Shown piece after piece: positions 10,981 through 21,662 of a stretch of 64,000 nucleotides of DNA (position 1 is the first letter of the stretch; each line of letters starts with the position of its first letter). The position numbers and the translations under genes are program-made. The notes under the pieces were generated by a model. That model had not been told where the DNA came from. It was given only the letters and a program-made list of their open reading frames with translations, and did no database searches. The stretch is from Sclerotiophoma versabilis. Lineage: Eukaryota; Ascomycota; Dothideomycetes; Pleosporales; Didymellaceae. The stretch is from positions 868,001-932,000 of the forward strand of contig JAAROD010000033.1 in the NCBI GenBank assembly GCA_012274445.1, in the 5' to 3' direction.

Positions 10981-11190
10981 ATGGACTCGCAAGCATCGTC
11001 TGCGTCTTCCTCTCCCACCTCATCGCCAACATCGCAAGCTTACGGCGCATTCCCTTTCCCTCCTGTTCCGGATCACATCATCGTGACTTTCGACGGCAAA
11101 GTCCGCGAGATGGTGCGGATAACCAAGGACCCAATCGAGAGGCGCGAAACCCGCCCAAAACCAAAGCGATATTACTCGCAAGACTACTAG
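10981..11190 (+). CDS. Small hypothetical protein, 69 residues
   Basis: The ATG sits in the good context ATAACAATGGA. The N-terminus is a Ser/Pro-rich linker (MDSQASSASSSPTSSPTS). The rest, DHIIVTFDGKVREMVRITKD, looks like a short folded segment, and the tail ends KPKRYYSQDY. No domain, signal peptide or membrane segment is visible. It is the third of three small plus-strand genes in 3.5 kb. Confidence 0.5.
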   Translation: MDSQASSASSSPTSSPTSQAYGAFPFPPVPDHIIVTFDGKVREMVRITKDPIERRETRPKPKRYYSQDY

Positions 11191-11443
11191 TGACGAACGA
11201 GAAGAAGGGTTAGAAGCATTCTGGCGGACCATACCACGTACATAATGAGGCATCATCGCTGTTGTGCTTTGCCACACAGCTAAAAGGAGTTCGGGGCATG
11301 GGCATCTTGGGTTAGCGCACTAATGCATCTATACGGAATATAACATACAGAATACAATGTCTATTACTGTTGCGATACAAGGGTCACACTACACCCATTG
11401 TCACGCCATACACACGTCGTTGTTTCGGATGGTATCGCAGGCC

Positions 11444-12388
11444 TCACTGCAGATATTCGCGCAAATATGTCCACTTTTCGCTTCCAGAGTTCTTCCGCTT
11501 CTTGTCACCGCTCCCTTCAACATTCTCATTTTCTGCATTACTCCCGCTAGAAAGAAACACATGCACCACGCCTCCCGTCTCCTCATTAATCAGCACACCT
11601 ACCCCATCCGCCTTCTCAACCAGTCGTTCAAGATGCTCCTTCTGCCCCGAATCCCGCATCATGTAGTCGTATATTAATCCAGCGATATCACCGCTCAACT
11701 CATGCAGCCTTATAGTACCTTGATGATCGCCCACAATATCACCAAAGAGATGCGGTTTTCCCTGCAGCCTGTAGAATGCGTCTTCGTCGTCCGTGATGTA
11801 GATCTTGAGTTCACCGACGTTGGCAATTGGGCCGCTCTACAGAACAGCTGTATTCACCGGATTCCTATTCGAGGTTGGGACCGGTCGAAGACGCTTCGTG
11901 AGCAGGGATGGGTGGATCGAGTAGCGGAGACTGAGATGTATTTGCCGTCTTTAATTTGCCAGCTTGATAGCTACAAAGGCACAGTTCATTCTCCGCGCTG
12001 TTACTGCATCAAAGGGATGTTTGGTTTCCCAATTTCCCTCGTACATGACCAAGATAGCGAGCATATCAAGAAGCTCCTGTAGTTGACGACGCGCTATGTG
12101 CCAGCCCTTCCGAAGAGCTGTGTAAGACTTTGACACCACGTGTGTTCGCGGTCTCAATCTCGATCCACCTGCTTTGTCCCATGCCACTGTAATGGCATGT
12201 AAGACAGAGACATGAGCTGTAACCTCACAAACCGGGCGAAGCTTGCTCATGATCATGTCTGAGGGATGACATGCATGTCTGCATTCGGACGTCGTATGAG
12301 AGTTGTGAGAAACTGGTAGTGGTACGTTATGACTGATAAGAACATCACGCTGTTTGATGAATTGATGGTACTCCAATGCATCGCACAC
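11444..12388 (-). pseudogene. Interrupted minus-strand gene or pseudogene, unknown family
   Basis: The 3' part (complement 11444..11836, after the acceptor TTCTGTAG) reads as clean protein: ANVGELKIYITDDEDAFYRL, GKPHLFGDIVGDHQGTIRLH, and a charged tail ending EKWTYLREYLQ. Upstream, a second frame (complement 11951..12388) carries EYHQFIKQRDVLISHNVPLP and GWHIARRQLQELLDMLAILV, preceded by an acceptor-like GACATTGGACAG. Between them two frames look coding, but none joins both sides in phase with introns of usable length. Either the true exon borders escaped me or the gene carries a frameshift. A further candidate first exon lies at 12463-12669 (MKVGVDGIVAKEV...). No family recognised. Confidence 0.35.
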
Positions 12389-12669
12389 CTGTCCAATGTC
12401 AGAACTTGGGCAATGGTCTCTTTGCTAATTGAAAAAAAAAAATAAGAAATCTTGTGGAAGGATCAGGCTTGCTTGGAGAGATGTTGACGTGGACTCCATA
12501 ACCATGAGTTGCTTGGCCGAAACTTTTGTGGGATGTGGGTGGTGATTGGCAGGGATAATGGGCTGTACAGTAGTTTGGTAGGCTCTAGAAAGGCTCTGTG
12601 ATAGATCATTACGTCTCCTGAACTGCTATTCACTTCCTTTGCTACAATCCCATCAACTCCGACTTTCAC

Positions 12670-14696
12670 TACGGTAGTTCAAAACCCAGTCCTACCGAAT
12701 TTTGTGCCTACTGTAGCCTAGCCAGGTGCGCCTCAGGCACACACGGGCACTTACCAAACCTAAGAGAGGTCATTGGGGTTCTACATGAATAGGTTGTTGA
12801 CTGAAAAACACAAGAAGGTATCTACAGATAAAGTTGCAGATACATGAAAATGCAACAGCATGCCCAAGGAGATGGTGACAAGCCGAAAGCAACAAGCCGA
12901 AAGCAACTTCGTCGCGTCTCAAGCTGATCTTGGAGGGCTCCGGGGTATCGGTACCATGATCTCGAGTTTCAGCTATTCGCTCGCAGCGTATCTTTATTGT
13001 TTGCTGTCTTGTCGCCTCGATGCAGATACGGTGACATGCTAGACGGTGCCATCCCGGTTACGAACTTGTAGGCAATGCGCCTGCGCCAGAACATCTATCG
13101 AGATTGTTCCATCCATCAAGGCCATGCTAGCAGCAGCATGAATATCATCCAAGAACCAATGCTCACATGCGAGCCCTTCACTTACGATAGGATGACGTAG
13201 ACCTTGCGTTGCCTCAGATTATAGAGCTCATCATTTGCGAACGATACCATCTAATCTAGTAAATCCTCCGATGAATGTTTCCTGGGTTCACAATTAGTAT
13301 CGTCGTGCGTCCACTTTTCTGGGGCCGAACAGGCTCGAATCGATAGTTTTGGGGCATCTGATGCAGCTTGCTGGTGAATTTGGAAGGCATAGCCTGCTTC
13401 TGCGACCCTTTCCTTAGTTGTGGCCTTTGTAATGGATGTAAATCGAGCAATCTACTTCTGTCGATACGATGCCAGCTTGAACAACGGAGTGTGTGTGTCG
13501 TTATCATGTTCCGATCATGCATCTTTATACACAGATCACTGAATGTTTCGTCATCGTCCGAGCCACGATGGCTCCATCGGCAGCTGAGCGAGCAGCTATA
13601 ATGTCGATATTAGGGCCTGGGTGCTCAGCTTCGCAGAGAGCTCCATGCCCTGTCTGCTCCTCAACAGATGTCGACACTTTGCGCCAACAGCTTCCATCAT
13701 GACTTATGTGCAAGCGAAAGCTGGTACGTCTACAGCCATCTGTCTGACCAGCTGCTGTTACAGGCAGGTCGCACGCTCTTCAGAGTTTGTTTGCTTAAGT
13801 GTCAAAATGACTGATATCGTACAAGGTATTGTGCCCAGTATACAAAATTACACAAAAGACTGAAGAAGGCGCCTATAGCTGCAAAAGGACTCGAAAATCG
13901 CTATTGTAAGCTAGCTCCTCATCTTTCATGCCTTCCACCAGACGAATGTACAAGGAACGATTGCAGTGATGCGATATTCTTACGCAAAAAGGCAGGAGGT
14001 TACGTCCATGGTAGTGTAGAGTGAATGAGAAGAAAAAAAACATTAATGTAAAGGATATATCCAAAACTTGAGTGGATGGAACAACTTCAGACGGTGGTCT
14101 CTATTTAATGTCAGCGTTTCGGAAGGGCGTGTGCTCAAAAATTTAGTAGATTGGTCTCCAATATATTCTGTTTAGAACTGTGCAGCGTTGACGTGTTTCC
14201 GAACGGCGTGGGCGACTCCAACCCCGTAGGATCCGCACAACGCTTTCATTGACTTTAGCTATTTTGCGAGGGTACCTTTTGCTCCAGATTCCACGCATGC
14301 GGGTTGAGTCTGGAAGGCGCAGGCTTTAGGTGAGTTGAGAGACGGTGGCGGCCTGCGAGGCTTGAAGAAGAGCCAATGGGATGAGGCTACTTGCCCCACA
14401 CTTGACATCTGCGTCATTTTCGCGTTCGTACTATTGAATCTCAACTTCACCAATGTGCACCACATCTTTCATCCATGGGCCTTTCTCGTGGGCTTACTCA
14501 ATAGGATCGCAAGGAACGCTGTTGAACAAGACACTATTTCCGTCGCGCCTTCTATTTCCCTAGGGTAATTCGGCTAATCGACATGCATGTAAGCTTATCA
14601 GCCCAAGAAGATCATGTACGGATATAAGAGGAGAGGAAAGGCGGACCTGTACTACGAGGGGTATTGCCCTACGCCGTTAGTTTTACTCGTATCGAC
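12670..14696. other. About 2 kb without a supported gene
   Basis: Only short frames. A 45-codon frame at 13568-13702 (MAPSAAERAAIMSILGPG) and a minus-strand frame at 13256-13522 are not supported by splice or domain evidence. The 3' end of the stretch holds the promoter of the monooxygenase, with a TATA-like GATATAAGAG near 14616. Confidence 0.4.
14616..14626 (+). promoter_or_regulatory. TATA-like element upstream of monooxygenase
   Basis: GGATATAAGAG lies about 75 bases before the chosen ATG at 14697, a normal distance for a fungal TATA box with a short leader. Confidence 0.4.
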
Positions 14697-16004
14697 ATGA
14701 ACGGAATTGCCTTCGAAAACCACCCTCACCTCCCGATTGCAATTGTTGGTGGTGGCCTCGGCGGCCTTGCTCTGGCGATTGGTCTATTCAAATACGGGAT
14801 ACACGTCCACATCTACGAATCTGCGGAAGCGTTCTCTGAGATAGGTGCAGGTGTCGCATTCGGTGTCAACTCGATAACTGCCCTGCACCTAATCGATCCG
14901 AAGTTGCTTGAAGGCTACAAGAAGCATGCGACGTTCAACACCGATCACGACCGCGCCAGCACCTTCATGTCTTTCCGATGGGGCATGGACCAAATCAAAC
15001 GTGACGGATACAAAGCAGGGGATATGATGTATAATCTGGACGATGACTGGCAACCTGCGCGCGCAAAAGCTCTTGGCGTACGGACAAGAAGTTGTATTCA
15101 CAGGGCACGTCTACTGGAAGAGCTTGTGGCGTTACTGCCGGCAGATGCCACTAGCTTCAAGAAGAGCTTCGTGGGCGCTGAAGAGCAGAACGATGGGTCG
15201 CTAATGCTACGATTTGCAGATGGTACAACCGCTTTGGCTAGCGCACTCATCGGTTGCGATGGGATCAAGAGCAAGGTACGAGAGTTTGTATGCGGCCCAG
15301 AAGCTCTTGCTACGTATTCTGGAGAGGTCGCTTACCGGGCAATGGTACCCAGGGTTGATGCTGAGAAAGCCCTTGGAGCCGACCTTGCGTTCAACGGCAC
15401 CATCTACTGTGGCTATGGTGGATACGTTGTTACATACCCCGTCGAGAATTGCCATTTTATCAATATGGTGGCCATACCACATGATCCGGGCAAGACGTGG
15501 GCCTGGAGCCAGGACGATTGGACTCTGCCAGCAACCGCCGATGAACTGCGTCGACGCTTCAACGGATGGTATCCGCCGCTCATTGATACAATCTGTGATT
15601 ACATTCTGCCAACTAAATGGGCCTTGTTCGACCTGCAACATGATACGCCATACTACAGAGGTAATATCTGCTTACTAGGCGATAGCGCTCATGCAACAAC
15701 ACCACATCTTGGTGCAGGAGCCGGCATGGCAATGGAAGATGCTTATGTGTTGAGTCGGCTGATCTCCTCAGTCAGTAACGTCGCGCACGTTGAAAAAGCA
15801 TTCCGAGCCTACGATGCTGTAAGACGACCACGCACGCAGAACTGTATCGAAAAGAGTCGCAAGGCAGCCATAGCAATGGACTTCCTGGAACCAGAGATCG
15901 GCGACGATACAGCAGCATTGAAGGAGGCTCTAAAGACATCGTACAGGTGGCTTTGGCATGAGGATCTGGAAGCACAACTCTGCAAAGCAAAGAAGCTACT
16001 ATAG
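14697..16004 (+). CDS. FAD-dependent monooxygenase (salicylate hydroxylase-like)
   Basis: Single exon, 435 residues. The frame is open from 14664, but the first ATG is 14697 (MNGIAFENHPHLPIAIVGGG). Three class A flavoprotein hydroxylase motifs are in order: the dinucleotide-binding GGGLGG near residues 18-23, the CDG motif in LIGCDGIKSKVR near 185, and the GD motif in LLGDSAHATTPHLGAGAGMA near 325. These bind FAD and NAD(P)H, and the family inserts one oxygen atom into aromatic or related rings. Substrate cannot be read from sequence; salicylate-type aromatic degradation or a tailoring step are both possible. It is followed 620 bases later by an Old Yellow Enzyme gene on the same strand. No N-terminal targeting signal, so probably cytosolic. 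Confidence 0.85.
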   Translation: MNGIAFENHPHLPIAIVGGGLGGLALAIGLFKYGIHVHIYESAEAFSEIGAGVAFGVNSITALHLIDPKLLEGYKKHATFNTDHDRASTFMSFRWGMDQIKRDGYKAGDMMYNLDDDWQPARAKALGVRTRSCIHRARLLEELVALLPADATSFKKSFVGAEEQNDGSLMLRFADGTTALASALIGCDGIKSKVREFVCGPEALATYSGEVAYRAMVPRVDAEKALGADLAFNGTIYCGYGGYVVTYPVENCHFINMVAIPHDPGKTWAWSQDDWTLPATADELRRRFNGWYPPLIDTICDYILPTKWALFDLQHDTPYYRGNICLLGDSAHATTPHLGAGAGMAMEDAYVLSRLISSVSNVAHVEKAFRAYDAVRRPRTQNCIEKSRKAAIAMDFLEPEIGDDTAALKEALKTSYRWLWHEDLEAQLCKAKKLL

Positions 16005-16623
16005 ACGCTTCGCCCCTTCACGTATAAAAACCATTTGCTTGTCATCGTACAATTCGAGCAGAGCCTCTTATATCGCAGAGAAGCTGGGATGCAGCTACAA
16101 ATTTTATGTGTGAATCTCAGACTCGAAGGTCCTTGAATATATACAGATATTCTACAGAGCGAGCAGAGTTATTTATAGTCTTTAGGCTGCGTATCAAAAA
16201 GCATGATATAAGGAAGAGTGGGTTGACTGCCTCCTACTATTCTGAAGTCTGCCTGCTTCGGCAATATGAGAGCAGTAATCACTTATTACCAACTCTTCGA
16301 ATTTCCAATCTTTTTTGGAACCTCCGGGGTTGTGCCGAGTAGCGTGCTGATGTTTTGCCGCTGACAAATATACACTGCGCTTCAGAGAACGTCATTCCTT
16401 TTCGTAAGCTAGTCTCGGCGCACACCGCTAGACACAGCGAACGTCGAGAAGCCATACGAAAATTCTATGCCGACCTGCCGAGATTGTCCGTCAGTTGATT
16501 AGAAACTATGGAGAATGTATATAGGTTCAGCCTCAGGCTTGTGGCATTTCAGCAGTATTATTGAGCTTTGTTCCTCCTACTTTACAGCCCTCAGTCTCAA
16601 CAATCTCACACTATACCGCTAAC
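16005..16623. other. Intergenic spacer, monooxygenase to Old Yellow Enzyme
   Basis: Holds the 3' end of the monooxygenase and the next promoter. A TATA-like GTATATAGG lies at about 16518, some 105 bases before the next ATG. Nothing else recognised. Confidence 0.4.
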
Positions 16624-17727
16624 ATGTCCGACTCACGTCTTTTCAAACCACTCAAGGTTGGCTCGATTGAGCTGAAGAACCGCGTTGCCATGGCACCGTT
16701 GACACGATTCCGTGCCAGTGACAGCCACGCCATCCTCCCCTTCGCGGCCGAGTACTATGGCCAGCGTGCTTCCGTTCCCGGCACTCTCTTGATCTCCGAA
16801 GCTACTCTTATCACCGGCCAGCATGGAGGATACCCCAATGTTCCCGTAATTGAGACTCAGGAGCAGATTGACGCCTGGAAGAAGGTTACTGAGGCTGTTC
16901 ACAAGAAGGGAAGCTTCATCTACCTCCAGCTCTGGGCTCTGGGTCGTGTAGCCAACAAGGAGTTTGCTCAGAGCCAGGGCATTACAGTCAAGTCATCAAG
17001 TGCTACTCAGCTTTCTGACGACCTTGCTGTCCCTAAGGAGATGACTGTTGAGGAGATCAAGGAGACTGTTAGCGCATATGCTCAAGCCGCCAAGAACGCA
17101 ATTGAGGCTGGCTTCGACGGTGTTGAGATTCACGCCGCAAACGGCTACCTTATCGACCAGTTCCTTCAGGATGTCTGTAACAAGCGCACCGACAGCTACG
17201 GTGGCTCTATCGAGAACCGCAGCCGTTTCGCTATGGAAGTTACTCAGGCCGTTGTTGACGCTGTTGGTGCCGATAGGACCGGTATTCGTCTTTCTCCCTT
17301 TAGCACATTCCAAGGCATGGGACTAGAAGATCCAATTCCGCAGTTCTCGGACATCATCAAGAAGCTCAACACTCTGAATCTCGCATACCTGCACATGGTG
17401 GAGTCCCGTATCTCTGGCAATGCCGACGTCGAGGGATATAAGTCTCTGAAGCCACTCTACCCACTGTACACCTCTAGCCCTCTGCTTATCGCTGGTGGCT
17501 TTGAGGCAGACTCTGCTCGCAAGCTTGTCGACGAGGAGATCAAGGATCGCGACGTTGTTGTTGTCTTTGGACGTTACTTCATCTCTACACCTGATCTTGT
17601 TTTCAGGCTGCAAAAGGGCGTTGACTTCAACCCTTATGACCGCGACACTTTTTACACCCCTAAGAGCGAAAAGGGTTACACCGACTACCCCTTCAGCGAG
17701 GAATTTAAGAAGACCGCGGCTTTGTAG
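16624..17727 (+). CDS. Old Yellow Enzyme family NADH:flavin oxidoreductase
   Basis: Single exon, 367 residues from the ATG at 16624 (MSDSRLFKPLKVGSIELKNR); an upstream in-frame extension to 16561 has no ATG. The protein is a TIM-barrel FMN ene-reductase. Visible family landmarks are the N-terminal NRVAMAPLTRFRA, the substrate-binding His/Asn pair in EIHAANGYLIDQFLQD (His about 170, Asn about 173), the following RTDSYGGSIENRSRF, and the C-terminal FMN phosphate region LLIAGGF...VVVFGRYFISTPDL. Such enzymes reduce activated C=C bonds of enones using NAD(P)H. Codon use is regular and high in C-ending codons, suggesting good expression. Together with the preceding monooxygenase it may form a small redox pair. 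Confidence 0.9.
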   Translation: MSDSRLFKPLKVGSIELKNRVAMAPLTRFRASDSHAILPFAAEYYGQRASVPGTLLISEATLITGQHGGYPNVPVIETQEQIDAWKKVTEAVHKKGSFIYLQLWALGRVANKEFAQSQGITVKSSSATQLSDDLAVPKEMTVEEIKETVSAYAQAAKNAIEAGFDGVEIHAANGYLIDQFLQDVCNKRTDSYGGSIENRSRFAMEVTQAVVDAVGADRTGIRLSPFSTFQGMGLEDPIPQFSDIIKKLNTLNLAYLHMVESRISGNADVEGYKSLKPLYPLYTSSPLLIAGGFEADSARKLVDEEIKDRDVVVVFGRYFISTPDLVFRLQKGVDFNPYDRDTFYTPKSEKGYTDYPFSEEFKKTAAL

Positions 17728-18026
17728 AGAAACAAGAATGAACTTGCATTAGCATGGCGTTCAGGATTAGGGAAATGGCATTGCACGAGCGACGATATCA
17801 TGAGCTTAGAATAGAGATTAGACACCCAAGATAAAGACCTGTGAAACAAGTACAAACAATCGTGCAGTATCATCTTGTGTGTCAACGCGTGTGCAAACCA
17901 TCTACTGATATTATTCTGCAAATGGAGTATTGTCTGATCAAGGAACATGCTAAGCCTTCCACCTCAAGTTTCGCTCACATTTCTGTTGCCAACTGTGCAT
18001 GAAAGGACTGCTGCGGAAAGCTATCA
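17728..18026. other. Intergenic
   Basis: The 3' flank of the Old Yellow Enzyme gene. No feature seen. Confidence 0.4.
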
Positions 18027-18932
18027 CAAGAAACGGCAGCGGACTTCAACGATGCCAAAACGAAACCGGGAGCTGAGAAGAAAGCAAAGCCTGAACGATC
18101 GTACGAAGACGGCAGAGACTGAACTCCAATACGCCAGTATGAAAGATGCACTTAGGAAAAATTCATTTTGCAATGATAACGTCGCCAATACTGCCGATTC
18201 TGAAGTCACAGGGACATGGAGACGACATGTGGTTAGCATCTCTAGAACGCGCATCTGGATGTCACGACAATTTATGACAGTGAATCGGATGTATTTGCCC
18301 ATATTCGAGGACAAGAAAAGATGTTTGGAGCGCGCAACACGAAGGATGAGAAGAATGAAATCCACACCTTGGATGAATAAAATTTGCTCAAATTCGGTAC
18401 GCCACAGATGCAAGTGGATTTTGCCCCGAAGTCGACATAGATGCCGACCTGGATATGACAAGGTAAAAAAGCATGACGTGTCAACAAAATCGACAGTCGT
18501 GCTCTGTAAGTTACAAACTCTTCAATGATCTATCAAGCAAGCTAGAATGCGATCTCATTTCCATAACGGAAGAGTTAGTCAACCGAGTACAGCGCATATT
18601 ACATACAAGCCTTTCGCAACATTGCTATTGCACTTCAGTTGCACCATGCAATAGTACAGACCAGTAGCGAGGGGGTTTAAAACATAGCGTCTGGGCACGA
18701 AGAATAGAAGGCTTAAGATATAACTGAAAAGAAGAAGAATGAAGTTGAAGCCATCAACGTCAAAAAGCTTCACCTGACGATGAACAAGTTAGACCAAGAC
18801 GAACTGCATCTCAAAAAGATCATCAGAAATGAATAAGAGCCTTTTCAGGACCAAGAAGCCTACAAAACCCACATAGAAGCCTGGAGAGAGAAGCAGATCG
18901 AGTCATTCATCAGCACCGAGACAGACCCTTAA
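18027..18932 (+). pseudogene. Decayed coiled-coil protein gene
   Basis: Successive plus-strand pieces, in changing frames, have the composition of one Lys/Glu-rich helical protein: TAADFNDAKTKPGAEKKAKP (18030-18122), YDSESDVFAHIRGQEKMFGA (18273-18380), KFAQIRYATDASGFCPEVDI (about 18381-18465), YKLFNDLSSKLECDLISITE (about 18510-18667), and EVEAINVKKLHLTMNKLDQD (18723-18836). After the TAA at 18834-18836 the same frame continues EPFQDQEAYKTHIEAWREKQ to another TAA at 18930-18932. The heptad-like hydrophobic spacing in the last parts suggests coiled coil. Frameshifts and stops make it a pseudogene unless several introns are hidden; the mid-frame TAA followed by clean protein argues for decay. 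No family recognised. Confidence 0.5.
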
Positions 18933-19398
18933 CACCCGATCAAGCTCTCATCAAATACATGGCTCTCCAGAAGAGTCTCTGCAATGGGAATTGTATATAC
19001 GAGGGAGATAATACATATGCTTAAGAGATTAATCGGTGTGTGATCTGGGTACGAACTCTCCCAGATATCCTTGATATGATACAGACCTTCTAAGAACAAC
19101 TAGAGCAATGTTTTCCCACAAGCACATATCATCTCCTGGCTTATCCGAGAGTAATCAAAGCAATATGAGTTGTTACTGTGACTAACTGCTGGTTTGCATT
19201 GCGCGATCGCCTTCACTTAAATCAACGCGCAGCGTTAGCCCTTAACACCTATATCTTTCAACCTACAGCCAACCTTCTCCTCCTCTCTAATATTTGTCGT
19301 CAAAAAATTGACCTCAAATAACGAGTGCAAGTACTGAAGATGCGTTCGTCTCTTGTTTACCGCAGCTTGTGGGGCTGACCGCGACTCCGCCAGTCTAC

Positions 19399-20414
19399 AA
19401 ATGCATATGCCTTTCCTCTGAATGGCTTCTGGGTACCCGGTCAGAGTATCTCTAACGTCGGGATCAACAACAAGTTCATGGATACCAATCCTGAGGGTAT
19501 GCGCTCAGCTCACGTCTGGGGGAACCCTAGTGGCCCTGTCCCATGGGAATGTGACCAAAAAACCAACTTTTCACCACCATGTACTGCTTCATCCGCGATT
19601 GTGAACGTACTTACCTCAGTGAAACATTCGAAGCCCTCGTTGAGGAGTGGTGGACCCAAATCGCACAAGCTGATCCACGTTCAGGTTAGGGTCTTGTCAC
19701 GAAGGAGATTGACGATGAAGATGGCAACCCTGCGTACTGTATGGACGGCATCACCAAGAACAAGTGGAACAAGAAGGCCTCTTACGATATCCTGCCTATC
19801 GAGTATACTGACGATGAAGAGAGAACATGTTCGAGCAATATTGGTCTGCAGCGCACTGATCCGTCATCACCTTGGAACATGCATGTCTCGATCGATGCTC
19901 CGCACTCGTCCAGAAAAGTATGCGTGAGCTGGGCCATGTCTCTGGTAAGCCGGACTCCTTAGTCGTACCAATATTTCTTACCTCGTGTTGCGACCCTGGA
20001 ACATGAGCACCGACGTGCCGACCGCGACAAGTACATCCAAGTACTCTACTGTAATCTCCGCGATCACCGCTCGTGCTACCAAAAGACCGGGTCCAAGACG
20101 CTGACATTACCGAGGACGAGCTTTGCTTGGGCCACAAAAAGGCTGCTTGCTACGGCTGCGGATGCCGAAAGTACATCAAGGGTGTCATCATCAACGGGGA
20201 GAAGATCAAGGCTGGTAGCAAGGAGTTTGACTACAGGAACACAATGATGTACAACGCCGTCGACAACGACAAGGTGGGCTATCCTGACAAGCTCGAGTAA
20301 CGCCCTCTGGCGCACTGGAAGGATCGTGATGATTACGGCAATGATGCTGTGCGGATTCAGAACCAGCGTGGCGTGGTCTCAGACTTGGACTACAAGTGCG
20401 TAAAGTCGACGTAA
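19399..20414 (+). pseudogene. Decayed gene, unknown family, with in-frame TAG/TAA stops
   Basis: Coding-like pieces in order: FPLNGFWVPGQSISNVGINN and RSAHVWGNPSGPVPWECDQK (about 19400-19590), then in another frame CFIRDCERTYLSETFEALVE to a TAG at 19687-19689. The same frame continues with LVTKEIDDEDGNPAYCMDGI and NKWNKKASYDILPIEYTDDE. A third block (20073-20297) reads KKAACYGCGCRKYIKGVIIN and YRNTMMYNAVDNDKVGYPDK, reaches a TAA at 20298-20300, and continues RPLAHWKDRDDYGNDAVRIQ to a final TAA at 20412-20414. The clean protein on both sides of two stops and several frame changes make this a broken gene rather than a shadow. Acidic, Tyr/Trp-rich composition is compatible with an extracellular protein, but no start or signal peptide survives, and I cannot name the family. 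Confidence 0.55.
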
Positions 20415-21662
20415 GCCGTTGAACATAGTCAGTTCGGCAAACTTGGCTTACACTGCTGCTGTAGTCTCTACTGTTTAGGGATACCTCCGGGGTCCATGGG
20501 CTTCGACCGAGAAGGGTTTAATGTGAGAAGGTCTCCGCATAATTGGAGGTAGGTACCGTACGTCAGGACCGGAGAATAGAGATCGGAATCGTAGAATCGA
20601 CTATCGTATGCCGTAGTGATGTATGGTGAAGTATTTTGCTGGTAACACTGGAGGGTGCGGAGGGTGCTGGGCTCGAATCAGCCAATGAACTAGGGGAGGT
20701 ACATCAGCTTACACAATTGCGCAAGCACGCAGCCGGAACGAGTGTCGTCTGTGCAACGTACGCGCTTCACATACCTCTATACGACTTCATACCCCAATCA
20801 CAACACCATTCCCAGCCACGCACATTCATCATTCCGAGGGTCTCCGAGCTTACAGGCCCAACAAAATACGAACGACTCAACAACTGCACGTCCCACAGGT
20901 TCGCCTACGCAATTACCTTCGTACCTGCAGGTAGCCGTTAGCCTTTCTCAACGACCTGACACCGTCCGGGGCCCAAGGGTACCTTGGGGGTGTCCAGACA
21001 AGGTCAGGGCACCGGAAGACACCGTCTTCTTGTAGTTAAATCCACCGCGGCGTCGTAAGAGGCTAAAGCCACCGCGGTGAAAGTCACAGTGTTGGCAGGG
21101 ATGTCAGGTACCCGCTTCTTCGCTGTCACATGCCAGAGTTTTGCTGGCATGTGAATGCGCACGGGCAACGCCATCGCGATTTGCGCACCAAAAAAGAAAC
21201 AACCACCGAAGGGTGCTCCCGACTTTAGAGCTTAAGCATTGATTCCCGTACCGTAGTTTCCGTTCGCTTGAGAAGCGAGCTGTAGCCAAGTGTCAAGGGT
21301 CATGGTGTCGGGTTTTGGGTGTGTGCATGTGTTGAGCTTATCTCAACGACAGGGCGGGACTAGTGGGACGTGAGGGGCTTTGGCACGCAGGCGGTGCTTC
21401 CCACTTGCTGCAGCCGATTATCGTATGCACACCTTCCAAGGCTCACACTATTGTCTTCATTATGTACCAGGCCAAACAATTATTTGGAAGTCGGTTTGAA
21501 TTGCATTACAATGAGTAACAAGTTGGTATGGTGGACCTAAACAACAAAACAGGCGCCTAAACACCCACGGCTATACGAAGAAATGCACATCTTCTCAAGA
21601 TTTTGAATCATCCTCCATCTAAATGTAATGCGTCAACCACAATGCGCGCACACGCAAACATG
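20415..21662. other. Intergenic, 3' side of FAS2, with a hairpin
   Basis: About 1.25 kb without a supportable gene. It contains two CCACCGCGG copies about 28 bases apart (near 21042 and 21070) and the inverted repeat listed separately. The rightmost part is the FAS2 3' untranslated region. Confidence 0.4.
21127..21153. repeat. Perfect 10-base inverted repeat (hairpin)
   Basis: CACATGCCAG and CTGGCATGTG are exact reverse complements separated by the 7-base loop AGTTTTG. It lies about 510 bases beyond the FAS2 stop codon, far for a terminator of that gene. It could be a transcription-factor site, a transposon scar or chance. Confidence 0.55.

Noticed and set aside
13493..13702. Small plus-strand ORF (MAPSAAERAAIMSILGPG...)
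   Set aside because: Only about 45 codons from the best ATG, no supporting splice sites or domain.
17947..18528. 193-codon contiguous frame taken as an intact gene
   Set aside because: Its translation is Arg/Met/Lys/Cys-rich and patchy, whereas the neighbouring frames carry better protein-like segments. It fits a decayed locus rather than a gene.
20636..21035. Open frames of 97-101 codons left of the FAS2 3' end
   Set aside because: No domain, no splice support and Ser/Thr/Pro/His-heavy composition typical of non-coding sequence.
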